Shown piece by piece: positions 1-8,935 of a stretch of 58,969 nucleotides of DNA (positions are counted from its first letter, which is position 1; every line of letters begins with the position of its first letter). Below the pieces are notes generated by a model that saw only the letters and a program-made list of their open reading frames with translations, ran no database searches and was not told the DNA's origin. Made by a program: the position numbers and the translations under genes. This DNA comes from Adonisia turfae CCMR0081. GTDB taxonomy: Bacteria; Cyanobacteriota; Cyanobacteriia; Phormidesmidales; Phormidesmidaceae. The stretch lies in contig NZ_QXHD01000004.1 of assembly GCF_011009555.1 (NCBI RefSeq), positions 2,834,391 to 2,893,359 of the forward strand. Direction: 5' to 3'.

Positions 1-2
1 TG

Positions 3-1631
3 TTTGAAGCCCAGGCTTACAGTTTTGCCCTCCGCCAGCAAGATAATCCCAGGGCAGCAATCGAGGTGCTTACGCCGTTTCTCGATGCCAATGGCGATTC
101 CATTCAACAGGCTCAAATTAAGGCAGAGCTTGCCACTTCCTATGCTGCAAATCGTGAATATGAGCGTGGGTTAGCATTACTAGATACCATTCAAGGCCAG
201 CCGCTAGTGGTGGCTCGTGCCCTCAGAGGGATGACGTTCTACACAGATGCCCCTGTCGTGCAACGTCGTGCGATCTCAGCCTATCAAGGGGTCTTAACCA
301 GCTCCAGCCTGACGGTGGGGGCCGCTCGTGAAGTGGCGGCTGCCCTGGGCGCTTATCCCAGTAGCCAGCCCACCACATTAGCGACCTATCGCCAGCTGTC
401 GGCTCAATACCCCGATGACGTCAGCCTCTATGTACAGACCAGCATTTGGGAGCGACAGCTGGCTCAAATTTCGGCCTACGAGCTGCGACAGCGTCTGTTG
501 TCGATCAACTTACCGCAAAATCCCACCCAGCTTCAGTACATTGCCACCAGCCTGGCCAGACTTGATCCCCCCGATGCAGAGCTAATCACGTTTTATCAGG
601 ATGTGCTTGCAGTGACGTCTGCTGAGCCATTTCTCCACTATCGTCTCGGCCAAATTTATCTTCAGAAAAATCAGTTGGACCTGGCCCAGGAGCAGCTGCG
701 TCTTTATGCCGGAGATGATCCGGCTGTTTTTCTATTCCAGGCGGAACAAGCTCGTCGTCAAGATGATATCGACACGAGTATTGCACTATATCAGCAGCTG
801 ATTAATGACCCTACCAGTAGCAATGAGGTAGTGACCGGTGCTCTGCAAGGTCTGGCGGGTATCTATCAAGGTCAAGGTCAGTACGTTGAGGCCTTGGCTC
901 TTTATGAAGAAATCATTGCCCTCAATCCCGGTAACGATGCCAAAATCCTGGGTCAAACCAGCCTGGCCTATCAGGGTAAATTTATTTCAGTCGAAACGGC
1001 GGAATCAGTTCTAGAGCAGTGGCTTGCCAATCACTCTACCAATGAAAACCCGCCTGAACTATATAGTCTGGTGGGTGCACTACCCGCGGATCCAGCCCGC
1101 AGCGAGCTGTATGAAGCGCTGCTGATAGCTAACCCTAATTCCATTGCGGTGCGTCAGCGTCAGATCCAGGTGCTGGCGATGACCGACCCCGATGCGGCTA
1201 ATGAGGCTGCGGCGCAGCTCGTGGCTGATAACCCAGATGCTCCTGAAGTTTATCTGCTACAGGGACAGATTGCCCAAGACACCGATGATTTATCGACGGC
1301 GGCTAATGCGTATAACACTTTGCTAGAGCGAAACCCTGAGCAGTTTGATGCAATGGTCGGTTTGGCTGGGGTTCGTTTCCGGCAATTGCGCTATCAAGAG
1401 GCGCGCCGTCTATATGACCAGGCCATTGAACTGGCCCCGGACGATATTAATTTACGCCAGACCTCCATTAGCTTAACGGTGGCTCAAGATCGTCCTTTAC
1501 GAGCATTGGAAGAAATCAATGCGCTGCAAAGTCGAGTCCCTAACAATCTTGGTCTGGAGCGCCAGGAAATTTTAATTAAAGAGGGATTACTACTTCATCG
1601 CGGTTTTCAACCTGTTTGGGAGCGTTATTAA
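3..1631 (+). CDS. TPR-repeat protein, 5' end outside window
   Basis: The reading frame is open from the left edge, so the start lies outside the window and only the C-terminal ~540 residues are seen. The protein is built of helical tetratricopeptide-like repeats; clear units include one with GLAGIYQGQGQYVEALALYE and one near the end with the pattern AGVRFRQLRYQEARRLYDQA. It ends about 60 residues after the last repeat, without the long beta-barrel that closes BcsC. TPR proteins are scaffolds. Because the next gene on the same strand is a BcsZ-like glycosidase, a role with cellulose or another exopolysaccharide (BcsC-like periplasmic scaffold) is possible, but this is inference from position only. 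No signal peptide can be judged. Confidence 0.8.
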   Translation, partial: FEAQAYSFALRQQDNPRAAIEVLTPFLDANGDSIQQAQIKAELATSYAANREYERGLALLDTIQGQPLVVARALRGMTFYTDAPVVQRRAISAYQGVLTSSSLTVGAAREVAAALGAYPSSQPTTLATYRQLSAQYPDDVSLYVQTSIWERQLAQISAYELRQRLLSINLPQNPTQLQYIATSLARLDPPDAELITFYQDVLAVTSAEPFLHYRLGQIYLQKNQLDLAQEQLRLYAGDDPAVFLFQAEQARRQDDIDTSIALYQQLINDPTSSNEVVTGALQGLAGIYQGQGQYVEALALYEEIIALNPGNDAKILGQTSLAYQGKFISVETAESVLEQWLANHSTNENPPELYSLVGALPADPARSELYEALLIANPNSIAVRQRQIQVLAMTDPDAANEAAAQLVADNPDAPEVYLLQGQIAQDTDDLSTAANAYNTLLERNPEQFDAMVGLAGVRFRQLRYQEARRLYDQAIELAPDDINLRQTSISLTVAQDRPLRALEEINALQSRVPNNLGLERQEILIKEGLLLHRGFQPVWERY

Positions 1632-1826
1632 CCGTTTCTACATTTAGAGCCGTAATTTTTGGGTAAGACGTGAATCCAATCGCTCAATTTTGATGAGTTT
1701 CAGAGTGGTGTGGCAGGATAAGGACGTTTGCCGACAGCTTGGCACACTGGCTGTATATCGGTTTATATCAGTTTCCAGTCGATTTTCTATGGTGCAGGAT
1801 GGACATCCTACACCGGATCAGCAAGC

Positions 1827-1865
1827 GATCACACCGTAAGTGATCACATTGTGCATCACACCGTA
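1827..1865. repeat. short inverted and direct repeats before bcsZ
   Basis: Within the 357-bp spacer 1632-1988 an inverted repeat GATCAC-7 nt-GTGATC (1827-1845) overlaps a direct repeat ATCACACCGTA present at 1828-1838 and 1855-1865 (27-bp spacing). A CACATTGTG palindrome lies between. It could be an operator for the downstream glycosidase gene, roughly 125-160 bp before its start. Nothing else is recognised in this spacer. Confidence 0.4.
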
Positions 1866-1988
1866 GTCAAAACTGAGCACTGATATACGTGGCAGCTAAT
1901 TGAAGTGGCAACTAATGGGATATGTCGCGGTTTTAATTTGTTAGGACATGACTACAACGCTAGACCATATAAAAAGGATGGGACAAAC

Positions 1989-3281
1989 ATGTTGTCGAGA
2001 GCGGTTTTTAAATGGATGCAGCGTTGGGGCTGTCTAGTCCTTTTGGGTCTTGTGCTTAATGTATGGATTACTGGTTGCTTGGTATCTGTGCGATCGCAGG
2101 CTATTTATAACCTACCAACACAGCTACCGGCTTCTATCACAATAGCTACGTCGGATGGTGCAGCTCAACAGTCTTTTTTTGAAACCACATGGCAGCGTTA
2201 TCGCGATCGTTTTATTCAGGCTGATGGTCGGGTGATTGATTGGGAAAACGACGATCAGCGCACCACGTCTGAAGGTCAAGCCTATGCGATGTTGCGTGCA
2301 TTGCTGATCGATGATCCTGAGACCTTTGATCGAGTACTGCAATGGGGCGAAGAAAATCTAGCGCGTCTGGATGAAGACGGTGAACTGCTCGACCATCTTT
2401 GGGCCTGGAAGTGGGGGCCTGATGCCGCACCGGGTGAAGCTCAGACATGGGGCATCCTTGACGAAAACTTTGCCACTGATGCCGATATCGATGCAGCGAC
2501 AGCCCTGATTATGGCTGCCCGTCGTTGGAAAAAGCCAGCCTATTTGACCCTAGCAAAGATCAAACTCAAGGATATTTGGGACTTTTCGACAGCTGATATC
2601 GCCTTAAAAGATGATCTGTCTGGACATTATCTTTTGCCTGGCCCCATGGAGGCCTTTCATCCCTCCCCTGAAACCTGGTACCTAAACCCATCCTATGCAG
2701 CACCCTATGCTTTCCGGCTTTTTGCCCAAGTCGATCGACGGCGCGATTGGATGGAACTTGTCCATACCAGTTACAGAATGCTGGAAGAGAGTGCAAAAAT
2801 CTCAGAACTAGGACTGCCCAGCGATTGGTTTTTGCTGCACAGTGAAGCCCCTCACTATCGAAAATTACCAGCCTCAGCCCCGCTTAGAAGTATTTATGGC
2901 TTTGATGCCTATCGAGTGTGGTGGCGAGTAGCCCTTGATTTGACTTGGTTTGAGGCTCCTCCAGCGGGCCACTACCTGAGCGAGCATCTCACACCCTTAC
3001 TGGAACTTTGGCAACAATCTCAAAAGCTACCAGCCCAGATCGATCTGGCGGGTGAAGCGATGGTTGATTATGGGGCCACATCTCAATACGCCATGGTTTA
3101 TCAGGCTGCTCGTCATTTAGATCCCAAGGCAGCCGAGGCGATTCGAGAAAATAAGTTGGCACTGGCAGACCCCAATGATTTTTGGGATGGAGATTCTGCC
3201 TACTACACGCAAAACCTTGCTTGGTTGGGGCTCTATCCTCCGGAATGGGTACCAGAATCCTGGTTCAGATCAGTTCGCTAG
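1989..3281 (+). CDS. bcsZ: GH8 endoglucanase, BcsZ-like, probable lipoprotein
   Basis: Glycoside hydrolase family 8 member, the endo-beta-1,4-glucanase class that accompanies bacterial cellulose synthases. The family signature TTSEGQAYAM is present with the presumed acid Glu95, and YGFDAYRV supplies the presumed base Asp306. I chose the ATG at 1989 (430 aa): it follows AAAGGATGG and gives a clean N-terminal signal; a longer GTG start at 1905 adds 28 unlikely residues. The signal ends WITGC (Cys30), which fits a lipobox, so the enzyme may be a lipoprotein rather than free in the periplasm. It follows the TPR gene on the same strand. The cellulose synthase genes themselves are 24 kb downstream (27.0-32.1 kb). 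Function in cellulose trimming is inferred from family. Confidence 0.85.
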   Translation: MLSRAVFKWMQRWGCLVLLGLVLNVWITGCLVSVRSQAIYNLPTQLPASITIATSDGAAQQSFFETTWQRYRDRFIQADGRVIDWENDDQRTTSEGQAYAMLRALLIDDPETFDRVLQWGEENLARLDEDGELLDHLWAWKWGPDAAPGEAQTWGILDENFATDADIDAATALIMAARRWKKPAYLTLAKIKLKDIWDFSTADIALKDDLSGHYLLPGPMEAFHPSPETWYLNPSYAAPYAFRLFAQVDRRRDWMELVHTSYRMLEESAKISELGLPSDWFLLHSEAPHYRKLPASAPLRSIYGFDAYRVWWRVALDLTWFEAPPAGHYLSEHLTPLLELWQQSQKLPAQIDLAGEAMVDYGATSQYAMVYQAARHLDPKAAEAIRENKLALADPNDFWDGDSAYYTQNLAWLGLYPPEWVPESWFRSVR

Positions 3282-3288
3282 GCGTTTG

Positions 3289-3828
3289 TTAGGTCGGTTT
3301 CAATAACTCAACCGTGTCCTTGGGATCTACAGGCATAAGCTGTACATTGACCAACTCTTCGCGGGCAGTGGGTAGAGATTTGCCAATAAAGTCCGGATGA
3401 ATAGGAACCTGCCGATGGCCCCGATCTATTAGCACAGCCAGACGAATCATATTGGGTCTGCCATAGTCCAGTACGGCATTGAGGGCGGCTCGAATGGTGC
3501 GCCCGCTAAAAATGACGTCATCCACTAACACAACTTTCTTCCCTGTCAGATCACAGGGCATCTCACTTTTTGCAGGTGTACGAGTGCTGATTTTATCGAG
3601 ATCGTCTCGGTAAAATGTAATGTCGAGTTCTCCCACAGGAACTTTAATGCCTTCAAGCCGTTCCATTTGCTGGGCAATGGTATGGGCCAGGGGAATGCCA
3701 CGGGTGTAAATGCCGACTAAGACTAAGTCATCCAGAGCATGGGTGCGTTCAATGATTTCAGAAGCCAAACGGTTTAGAGTACGGCGAATCGCCTCTGCGG
3801 ATAGAATTTCAACAACCTGATCGGCCAT
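3289..3828 (-). CDS. pyrR: PyrR bifunctional pyrimidine regulator / uracil phosphoribosyltransferase
   Basis: Type I phosphoribosyltransferase of the PyrR family: binds UMP and PRPP, can act as uracil phosphoribosyltransferase, and in many bacteria controls pyr genes by attenuation. The PRPP loop [12 protein letters not shown] is intact and the N-terminal YTRG segment is typical. The start at 3828 (MADQVVEIL) gives 179 aa, the usual length; an upstream start would add eight residues. It lies tail-to-tail with bcsZ, only 7 bp apart. No pyr biosynthetic gene is adjacent, so whether it regulates RNA or works as an enzyme cannot be told from here. Confidence 0.93.
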   Translation of the reverse strand: MADQVVEILSAEAIRRTLNRLASEIIERTHALDDLVLVGIYTRGIPLAHTIAQQMERLEGIKVPVGELDITFYRDDLDKISTRTPAKSEMPCDLTGKKVVLVDDVIFSGRTIRAALNAVLDYGRPNMIRLAVLIDRGHRQVPIHPDFIGKSLPTAREELVNVQLMPVDPKDTVELLKPT

Positions 3829-3988
3829 AATTAAGGCGAGAAGTGAAAGCAATTTATGCCGTTGCTGATCAAGAGATACTTCTATCTATGTTGCCAGCGT
3901 ACAATTGGCAATTCATAGATTAAGGGATCTCAAGGTACATTAACGCTTAGTTTAATAACCATAACGAAGACTTTCGACTTAGCAAGCC

Positions 3989-4420
3989 TTAAACCATAAA
4001 GTTTGTATCTTCACCTTGGGCCGCTTGCCAACTACGCGCATCGTAATAGAGTTCTTCTAGGGAAATTTTATAAAGCGTTTCTCTTAGTTTTTCCTGCAAT
4101 TTTCGCCATAGGGTAAGTGTGACCCAGTCCTCAGCTTTTTCAGGAGATGCTAGCTCCAAAGGCGTAATTGGTTCGCCGACGGCATCTAAAATTTGGCCTA
4201 GATATATATGACTGGGCGCTTTTGCTAAACGATAGCCACCACGCGAGCCTCGAACTGATTCAACTAAGCCCGCTTGACGCAGTTGAATTAGCAGTTTTTC
4301 TAAGTAGGGAGCTGGTAGATTTTGTCGCTGAGCAATGAGTTTAACGGACGCTAAACGGGGTTGCAAACTCAGATCGAGCATTGCTTTAACACTATAGTGT
4401 CCGCGGGTTGTCAGTTTCAT
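3989..4420 (-). CDS. Rrf2-family transcriptional regulator without cluster cysteines
   Basis: 143-residue winged-helix regulator of the Rrf2 family (relatives IscR, NsrR). The start MKLTTRGHYSVKAMLDL and the RGSRGGYRLAK wing are classic. IscR/NsrR bind an Fe-S cluster through three cysteines around residues 90-106; this protein has no cysteine at all, so it cannot use that cluster ligation and must sense something else or act as an apo-repressor. The coding strand is opposite to cyAbrB; the 547-bp spacer between them would hold both promoters. Target genes are unknown. Confidence 0.88.
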   Translation of the reverse strand: MKLTTRGHYSVKAMLDLSLQPRLASVKLIAQRQNLPAPYLEKLLIQLRQAGLVESVRGSRGGYRLAKAPSHIYLGQILDAVGEPITPLELASPEKAEDWVTLTLWRKLQEKLRETLYKISLEELYYDARSWQAAQGEDTNFMV

Positions 4421-4967
4421 GGTTAAGGCGGATACTGGCTCGACTTTGAGGTTTAGAAAAAGGTGAATCTAGCCTCAGGTCAACAGGATAGATTAGGGAG
4501 AATTAGGGAAAAGTTAACATAAGAAGTTTCCATAATGATTAGACCCTGGACAAATTACTAGGTAAATCAACTCTTAATACAATTATCAAGAAATAAATGC
4601 AAACAGCGTGCACAAACGTATTTTAATCATGTATGATTCTGCTCGTTATCTACTGCGCAGTGAGTAGGTAATGTTTAAAAATAGTAATGGGCTGGGTGCT
4701 TCAGGGAGTTTAAAGCAATTTAATTGAAGCATTACTCGTGGACTCCTTCCCAAATATCTATGATTAGCTTTTGATATTGCGGACCAATGGAATGAATCCT
4801 GTATGAGGTGATAATTAGTTGATCATGTCTCCATTCAGAACGATGGTTTTTCTCGGGGAAAATATGAAGTTTACTCAGACATGGTTTAACAGTCACAGCA
4901 AGCAGAATCATTTCTTTAAGCAGTAAAAGCAAACTTCCAAACGTGTTCGTGTTAGAGATGTGGGTGA
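4421..4967. other. intergenic region between rrf2 and cyAbrB
   Basis: 547-bp AT-rich spacer between two divergently transcribed regulator genes. It must carry the promoters of both. A 66-codon frame on the minus strand (4732-4932) has no family resemblance and I do not call it. No strong hairpin, tRNA or riboswitch was recognised. Confidence 0.5.
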
Positions 4968-5366
4968 ATGGCTAAACCGTCAAATTCAAATCCATTAACT
5001 GGTAAGACATTACTTAAAAAAGTAAAGGACTTAGAACATCTCTCTAGAGAGGAAAAGGCTAAAGCCTGTGGCTATTACACGGTGACAAAGAATGATGTTG
5101 TCCGTGTGAACATGATGAAATTTATGAATGCGCTGATTGATGCCGAAGGTATTCAATTGGATAGTATTCAAACAGGTAATGGGCGAGGCGGGCGTAGTGC
5201 AAGCTATCGAATTACTGTGCAATCTAACGGTAATTTGTTGATTGGAGCTGCCTATACCAAGCAAATGGGGCTAAAACCCGGAGATGAGTTTGAGATTTCT
5301 TTAGGTCGTAAGCATATTCGCTTAAAGCAGCTTAATGTCGATAGTGATGACGATGCTGACGAATAA
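4968..5366 (+). CDS. cyAbrB-family transcriptional regulator
   Basis: Cyanobacterial AbrB-like DNA-binding protein (the Sll0359/Sll0822/CalA group), 132 aa. The N-terminal cyanobacterial extension contains CGYYTVTKN, and the AbrB swapped-hairpin domain is C-terminal, with the pattern NGNLLIGAAYTKQMGLKPGD followed by FEISLGRKHIRLKQL. An acidic tail (DSDDDADE) closes it. These proteins set carbon/nitrogen balance and affect hydrogenase, nitrogen and cell-surface genes in model cyanobacteria. I cannot decide which of the two paralogous clades it belongs to. A membrane-protein gene follows 59 bp downstream and may be co-transcribed. Confidence 0.92.
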   Translation: MAKPSNSNPLTGKTLLKKVKDLEHLSREEKAKACGYYTVTKNDVVRVNMMKFMNALIDAEGIQLDSIQTGNGRGGRSASYRITVQSNGNLLIGAAYTKQMGLKPGDEFEISLGRKHIRLKQLNVDSDDDADE

Positions 5367-5425
5367 TCGTTTGTAATTGCGTCATCGTTAGTTGGCTCAA
5401 TTCTTAGCTTTAATTCAGAAAAATT

Positions 5426-6910
5426 ATGGGGTTGCCAGTAGTTTTAGATGTTGCCCTAGGGCTGGTGTTCGTTTATATGGCCTTGGGTTTGATTGCCAGT
5501 GAGGTGCAGGAAATTGTTAGCACTATGCTGCAATGGCGGGCTGAACATCTTAAGTATTCGATTGAGCAGCTGTTGGCAGGGGGACAATCTGCCGATCATC
5601 GTGCTGCTCGTAGGTTAGCCGACCAGATTTACAGTAGTCCCATGGTGCGTGACTTGAATTATGAAGCCCAGGGAATCATTGCTCGCTCGGCTCGGCAGAT
5701 GCTCCATGTGATAGGTAGTGTGTATCGATTGGTGAGCCGTACCCGTAATGTATTTGGCAGGCAAACGTCCGGCCCTTCGTATATTCCGTCAGAAGCATTT
5801 GCAACCACACTGATGGAAACCTTGCAGTTGGAAGGGGTGCAAAAAACAGTAGTCGAAGCTCGCCTCAAGCGATTGTTGCAGGAGCGCATCATGCTTCCTT
5901 TAGGAGATACGCTGCATACGCTACGAGCAGCCGTTGGTGATGGTGCGCTGCTTGATGTCGAGCTGCGAAATTTGGAAGCGTCCTTAGAGAAAATATTCAT
6001 AGACTATCGGACGGGGCGCACTGGTTTAGCCCAAATTGCCGATCGGGTCATGGCCGAGCTAGATCATTTTGCCGATCAGGGAGCTCAAGTTTTGCCTGAG
6101 AGCTATGGGGCAACCCAGGCGTTTACTCGGCGGCTAGGATACTTGCGATCGCAAATTGCCGGCGGCATGGATATGGCCGAAGGTTTAGTCCATCAGCTAC
6201 AGCCAAATTTGAAAGAATTGCTGGCGTTATTAACGAGTTCAGGTGAGCAAGCCGACTCCCGTTCTGAACTGGCCTATATCCGTCAAACCCTTGATGGCAG
6301 AATACCTGTACGTCTTCAAGAGAGTCTCAATATATTGGCTGAGCGAGTGAGTCGTCGCACCGGTACCGCAGAGGATCAGTTTAAACTTTTCCAGCAGGAA
6401 TTAGAACATTGGTACGACCGAGGTATGGATCGGGCCGCAGGGGTATATCGCCGTAACTCAAAAATAGTTGCCATTTTAATTGGTGTGGCGATTGCAGCTG
6501 CCGTTAATGCAGATACGTTTTACATTGTCAATCGTTTGACGGTCGATCAAGCTGTACGTAATAGCGTAATTCAAACCGTTAACCAGGCATCCCTAGACAC
6601 TCTCGTTTCCCCCTCTGACGATGCTAGAGCCCTAAGCGATGACCTACAGTCCTTAGGGACTGCTGTACAAACCACACTTTCGGACTATTCGCTGCCCATT
6701 GGCCGCTCTCCTAAACTGTTGGCGACTCAAGCGGTGCTAGAAGCTGATTGGCCCCTACCAATACCGCGCCATTGGTTTGGATGGATTGTGACAGGCTTGG
6801 CTGTTTCTATGGGATCTAACTTTTGGTTTGATGCTCTACGGCGGATAACGTCAGTCCGTTCAGCGGGGGCTAGACCTGCTAGTTCAACGGCTACTTCGGA
6901 GCGTCCATAA
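5426..6910 (+). CDS. conserved membrane protein of unknown function
   Basis: 494 aa, not recognised as a named family. An N-terminal hydrophobic helix (residues ~3-25) is followed by a long, charged, largely helical cytoplasmic part (~30-345), then a second helix (IVAILIGVAIAAAVNADTF), a short loop, and a third (HWFGWIVTGLAVSMGSNFWF). The C-terminal block with a bending FYIVNRL segment recurs in bacterial uncharacterised membrane proteins. It follows cyAbrB by 59 bp. Its last 20 bp overlap the 3' end of the histidine-kinase gene on the other strand. Role unknown. Confidence 0.8.
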   Translation: MGLPVVLDVALGLVFVYMALGLIASEVQEIVSTMLQWRAEHLKYSIEQLLAGGQSADHRAARRLADQIYSSPMVRDLNYEAQGIIARSARQMLHVIGSVYRLVSRTRNVFGRQTSGPSYIPSEAFATTLMETLQLEGVQKTVVEARLKRLLQERIMLPLGDTLHTLRAAVGDGALLDVELRNLEASLEKIFIDYRTGRTGLAQIADRVMAELDHFADQGAQVLPESYGATQAFTRRLGYLRSQIAGGMDMAEGLVHQLQPNLKELLALLTSSGEQADSRSELAYIRQTLDGRIPVRLQESLNILAERVSRRTGTAEDQFKLFQQELEHWYDRGMDRAAGVYRRNSKIVAILIGVAIAAAVNADTFYIVNRLTVDQAVRNSVIQTVNQASLDTLVSPSDDARALSDDLQSLGTAVQTTLSDYSLPIGRSPKLLATQAVLEADWPLPIPRHWFGWIVTGLAVSMGSNFWFDALRRITSVRSAGARPASSTATSERP

Positions 6911-8204
6911 TCGGTAGCCACACAATAAAAACTGTACCCTTATCAGCAGGTGATAGTTTTTGATGTAAGGGTACAGGTATCCATGGCGGTACTGCTGTTT
7001 GAGTCCAAATGGGGCTGATCAAGTCTATGGTCCCTCCCATTTGGATAACCAAATCTTTTGCGATCGCTAAGCCCAGGCCCGTACCACCAATGGCCCCCTG
7101 GGACTGAATCCCTCGGTAATGTCGTTCAAATAAATGAACTTGATCCTCTGCTGGAATCCCGGGACCATTATCGCCAATGACAATGCCTACGTAATTTTCT
7201 TTGGTTAATCCTCCCAGAAGCCAAACCCATGCTTGATGAGGTGCATACTTGAATGCATTGTCCAGTAAATTCGCAATCACTTCCTGTAATGCTTGGGCAT
7301 CAACGCCTACGAGTGTTTGCGGGAAACCGTCCAAGGGAGAATGCCAAAACTGTCGATTTCTTTCACTAGCAGCAGCTACCGTCACCATGATCAAGGGGTG
7401 AATCACATCTTCCAAACGTTGGGGGGTAATTTCTAAAGAGCGACCTAATGCAGGCAGCAGTGGCTTTTGACTAGTGTCAATGTTATCTGGTGGCAGCAGG
7501 GGAGGTGTGACTTCTTGGGCAATATCAGCATCCCCAATGTCAACTGCAGCGTCAAAATCAGTAACCAGTTCCTTCAGTCGTTGACTTTCACGTACAATAC
7601 CGTCTGCCAATCTATAGTTGGGGTCATCTTGGGTTAATCGCCGCAGCATTAGCTTCCCAAACGTACCAATAGCGGTTAAAGGATTACGAAACTGATGTAG
7701 CAGGTTATGAAAAACGTCAGATTGTTCTCCTTGTAACGCCTGTTTGGTTTTGAGACGTTGACGTAACCATTGATTTTGCCGATCTAAAAAGCAACCGGCC
7801 GCTAAGCTCGTCGAGACCGTTTGTAAATACTGCTGTTCACTCGCTTGCCAGGCGCGGTCCGAACGCATGGTAACTAGGACGCCCATAACGATTTCCTGAT
7901 GCATTAATGGCATAACCAGGCGTTCACCCCCCAAGTCTGGACCTGATGGTTCAATTCCAGTTAATTCTCCAGGTGAAGCACTATCTAGGTCTGATGGCGG
8001 TAGAGCATCGCGCTTAGTTCTAGGATCAAGCAAATCTTTGAAGTCGCCAGACTCTGGTAATTGAGCTATGGGAACCAGTATGGGTTCAGATTCTTGATCC
8101 ATACCTAAGGTGAGATAGATGACAGACGATACCTCGCCGAATGTCCGGCGCAATAATTCGAGGTGAGCCTGACATAAATCTACTAATTCGGCACTGGCTG
8201 GCAT
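6891..8204 (-). CDS. GAF-domain sensor histidine kinase, Hik2/CSK-like
   Basis: 437 aa: GAF-like domain (~1-145), DHp helix pair with phosphoacceptor His170 in LLHQFRNPLTAIGTFGKLML, and a HATPase_c domain with N box (EVIANLLDNAFKYAP), G1 (IGDNGPGIP) and G2 (GTGLGLAI). The soluble GAF-HK layout, length and the HQFRNPLTA box match cyanobacterial Hik2, the relative of plastid CSK, which reports photosynthetic redox state. Cys11 in the N-terminus may correspond to the conserved cysteine reported to bind an Fe-S cluster in Hik2; this is from memory and unaligned. No response regulator gene is adjacent, as expected for Hik2. It converges on and overlaps the preceding membrane-protein gene. Confidence 0.85.
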   Translation of the reverse strand: MPASAELVDLCQAHLELLRRTFGEVSSVIYLTLGMDQESEPILVPIAQLPESGDFKDLLDPRTKRDALPPSDLDSASPGELTGIEPSGPDLGGERLVMPLMHQEIVMGVLVTMRSDRAWQASEQQYLQTVSTSLAAGCFLDRQNQWLRQRLKTKQALQGEQSDVFHNLLHQFRNPLTAIGTFGKLMLRRLTQDDPNYRLADGIVRESQRLKELVTDFDAAVDIGDADIAQEVTPPLLPPDNIDTSQKPLLPALGRSLEITPQRLEDVIHPLIMVTVAAASERNRQFWHSPLDGFPQTLVGVDAQALQEVIANLLDNAFKYAPHQAWVWLLGGLTKENYVGIVIGDNGPGIPAEDQVHLFERHYRGIQSQGAIGGTGLGLAIAKDLVIQMGGTIDLISPIWTQTAVPPWIPVPLHQKLSPADKGTVFIVWLPIMDAPK

Positions 8205-8491
8205 GGTCTGGCCTTACGTTGATCAATGGAACGATCCCTTGGGTATTTCACAAATCCGGATAAAATTATCTAAAGTTTAATTTTTATCAAGATAACCAGA
8301 AAAATTATGGGGTCTATATTGTCCCCGATTTTTTAGATGATTGTCACCAGCACACTTTCAGCCAGTACGCCACATTTTTAAAAGAAGTTGAAAATCTAAG
8401 GCACAACCGATATACTTTGCTGGGTTAAGTGTTTTTGTAACTATCAATACACGAAGCCGCTATTCAATAAATGCATGGGAGGTCAATTAAC

Positions 8492-8797
8492 TTGGCACGG
8501 AGACGTAAACGCAAAAGCCGTCGCCGCCTCGAAGGGCGTCGTATTTTAGAGTCCGTTCCTCAATACAGCATAGAGAGTGGAGAAGCAAAGCCTGTGACTG
8601 CGGCTCGTAACTTCATTCATTCTGAAGGAATTCAACCACCTGCTGTACTACTGGTCAAGCGTAATGAGCATACCACTGACCGGTACTTTTGGGCAGAGAA
8701 GGGGCTGTTTGGTGCTCAGTATGTTGAAGAGAACCACTTTTTGTTTCCTAGTCTTCGCGCCTTAATTGGTGAAGAGGAAGAAGCAGTTCTGGGCTAA
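8492..8797 (+). CDS. DUF3155 cyanobacterial protein
   Basis: Small basic-to-neutral cyanobacterial protein of the DUF3155 family, function unknown. I start it at TTG 8492, which lies 7 bp after GGAGG (8479-8484 region) and gives the conserved N-terminus ARRRKRKSRRR; an ATG at 8471 in the same frame would add seven atypical residues. The conserved core is VPQYSIESGE, then LLVKRNEHTTDRYFWAEKG. Two hairpins follow the stop, the second a good intrinsic terminator. It appears monocistronic. Confidence 0.85.
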   Translation: MARRRKRKSRRRLEGRRILESVPQYSIESGEAKPVTAARNFIHSEGIQPPAVLLVKRNEHTTDRYFWAEKGLFGAQYVEENHFLFPSLRALIGEEEEAVLG

Positions 8798-8804
8798 AAA
8801 GTAA

Positions 8805-8834
8805 AGGTTAAGTGCTTTGGTCAGCACTTAACCT
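8805..8834. other. strong hairpin after DUF3155 gene
   Basis: Perfect 12-bp inverted repeat AGGTTAAGTGCT / AGCACTTAACCT with a 6-nt loop, starting 8 bp after the stop codon. No T-run follows, so it is more likely an RNA 3'-end stabiliser or processing element than a terminator by itself. Confidence 0.7.
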
Positions 8835-8862
8835 GTTCAAACAAAACCTATAAAAGATTACC

Positions 8863-8893
8863 AGGGAGGTGTACCATTTGTGCCTCCCTTTTT
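8863..8893 (+). terminator. intrinsic terminator of DUF3155 gene
   Basis: Stem AGGGAGG / CCTCCCT directly followed by TTTTT (8889-8893). Classical rho-independent terminator for the plus-strand transcript. Confidence 0.8.
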
Positions 8894-8935
8894 GGCGAGT
8901 ATTTTGATGCCACAAGCAGGCTGTTGTCCGACGTT

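Noticed and set aside
1..1631. TPR gene as BcsC
   Set aside because: No C-terminal beta-barrel; only helical repeats visible, so the name was not given.
4732..4932. 66-codon minus-strand frame between rrf2 and cyAbrB
   Set aside because: No family resemblance, AT-rich non-coding composition.
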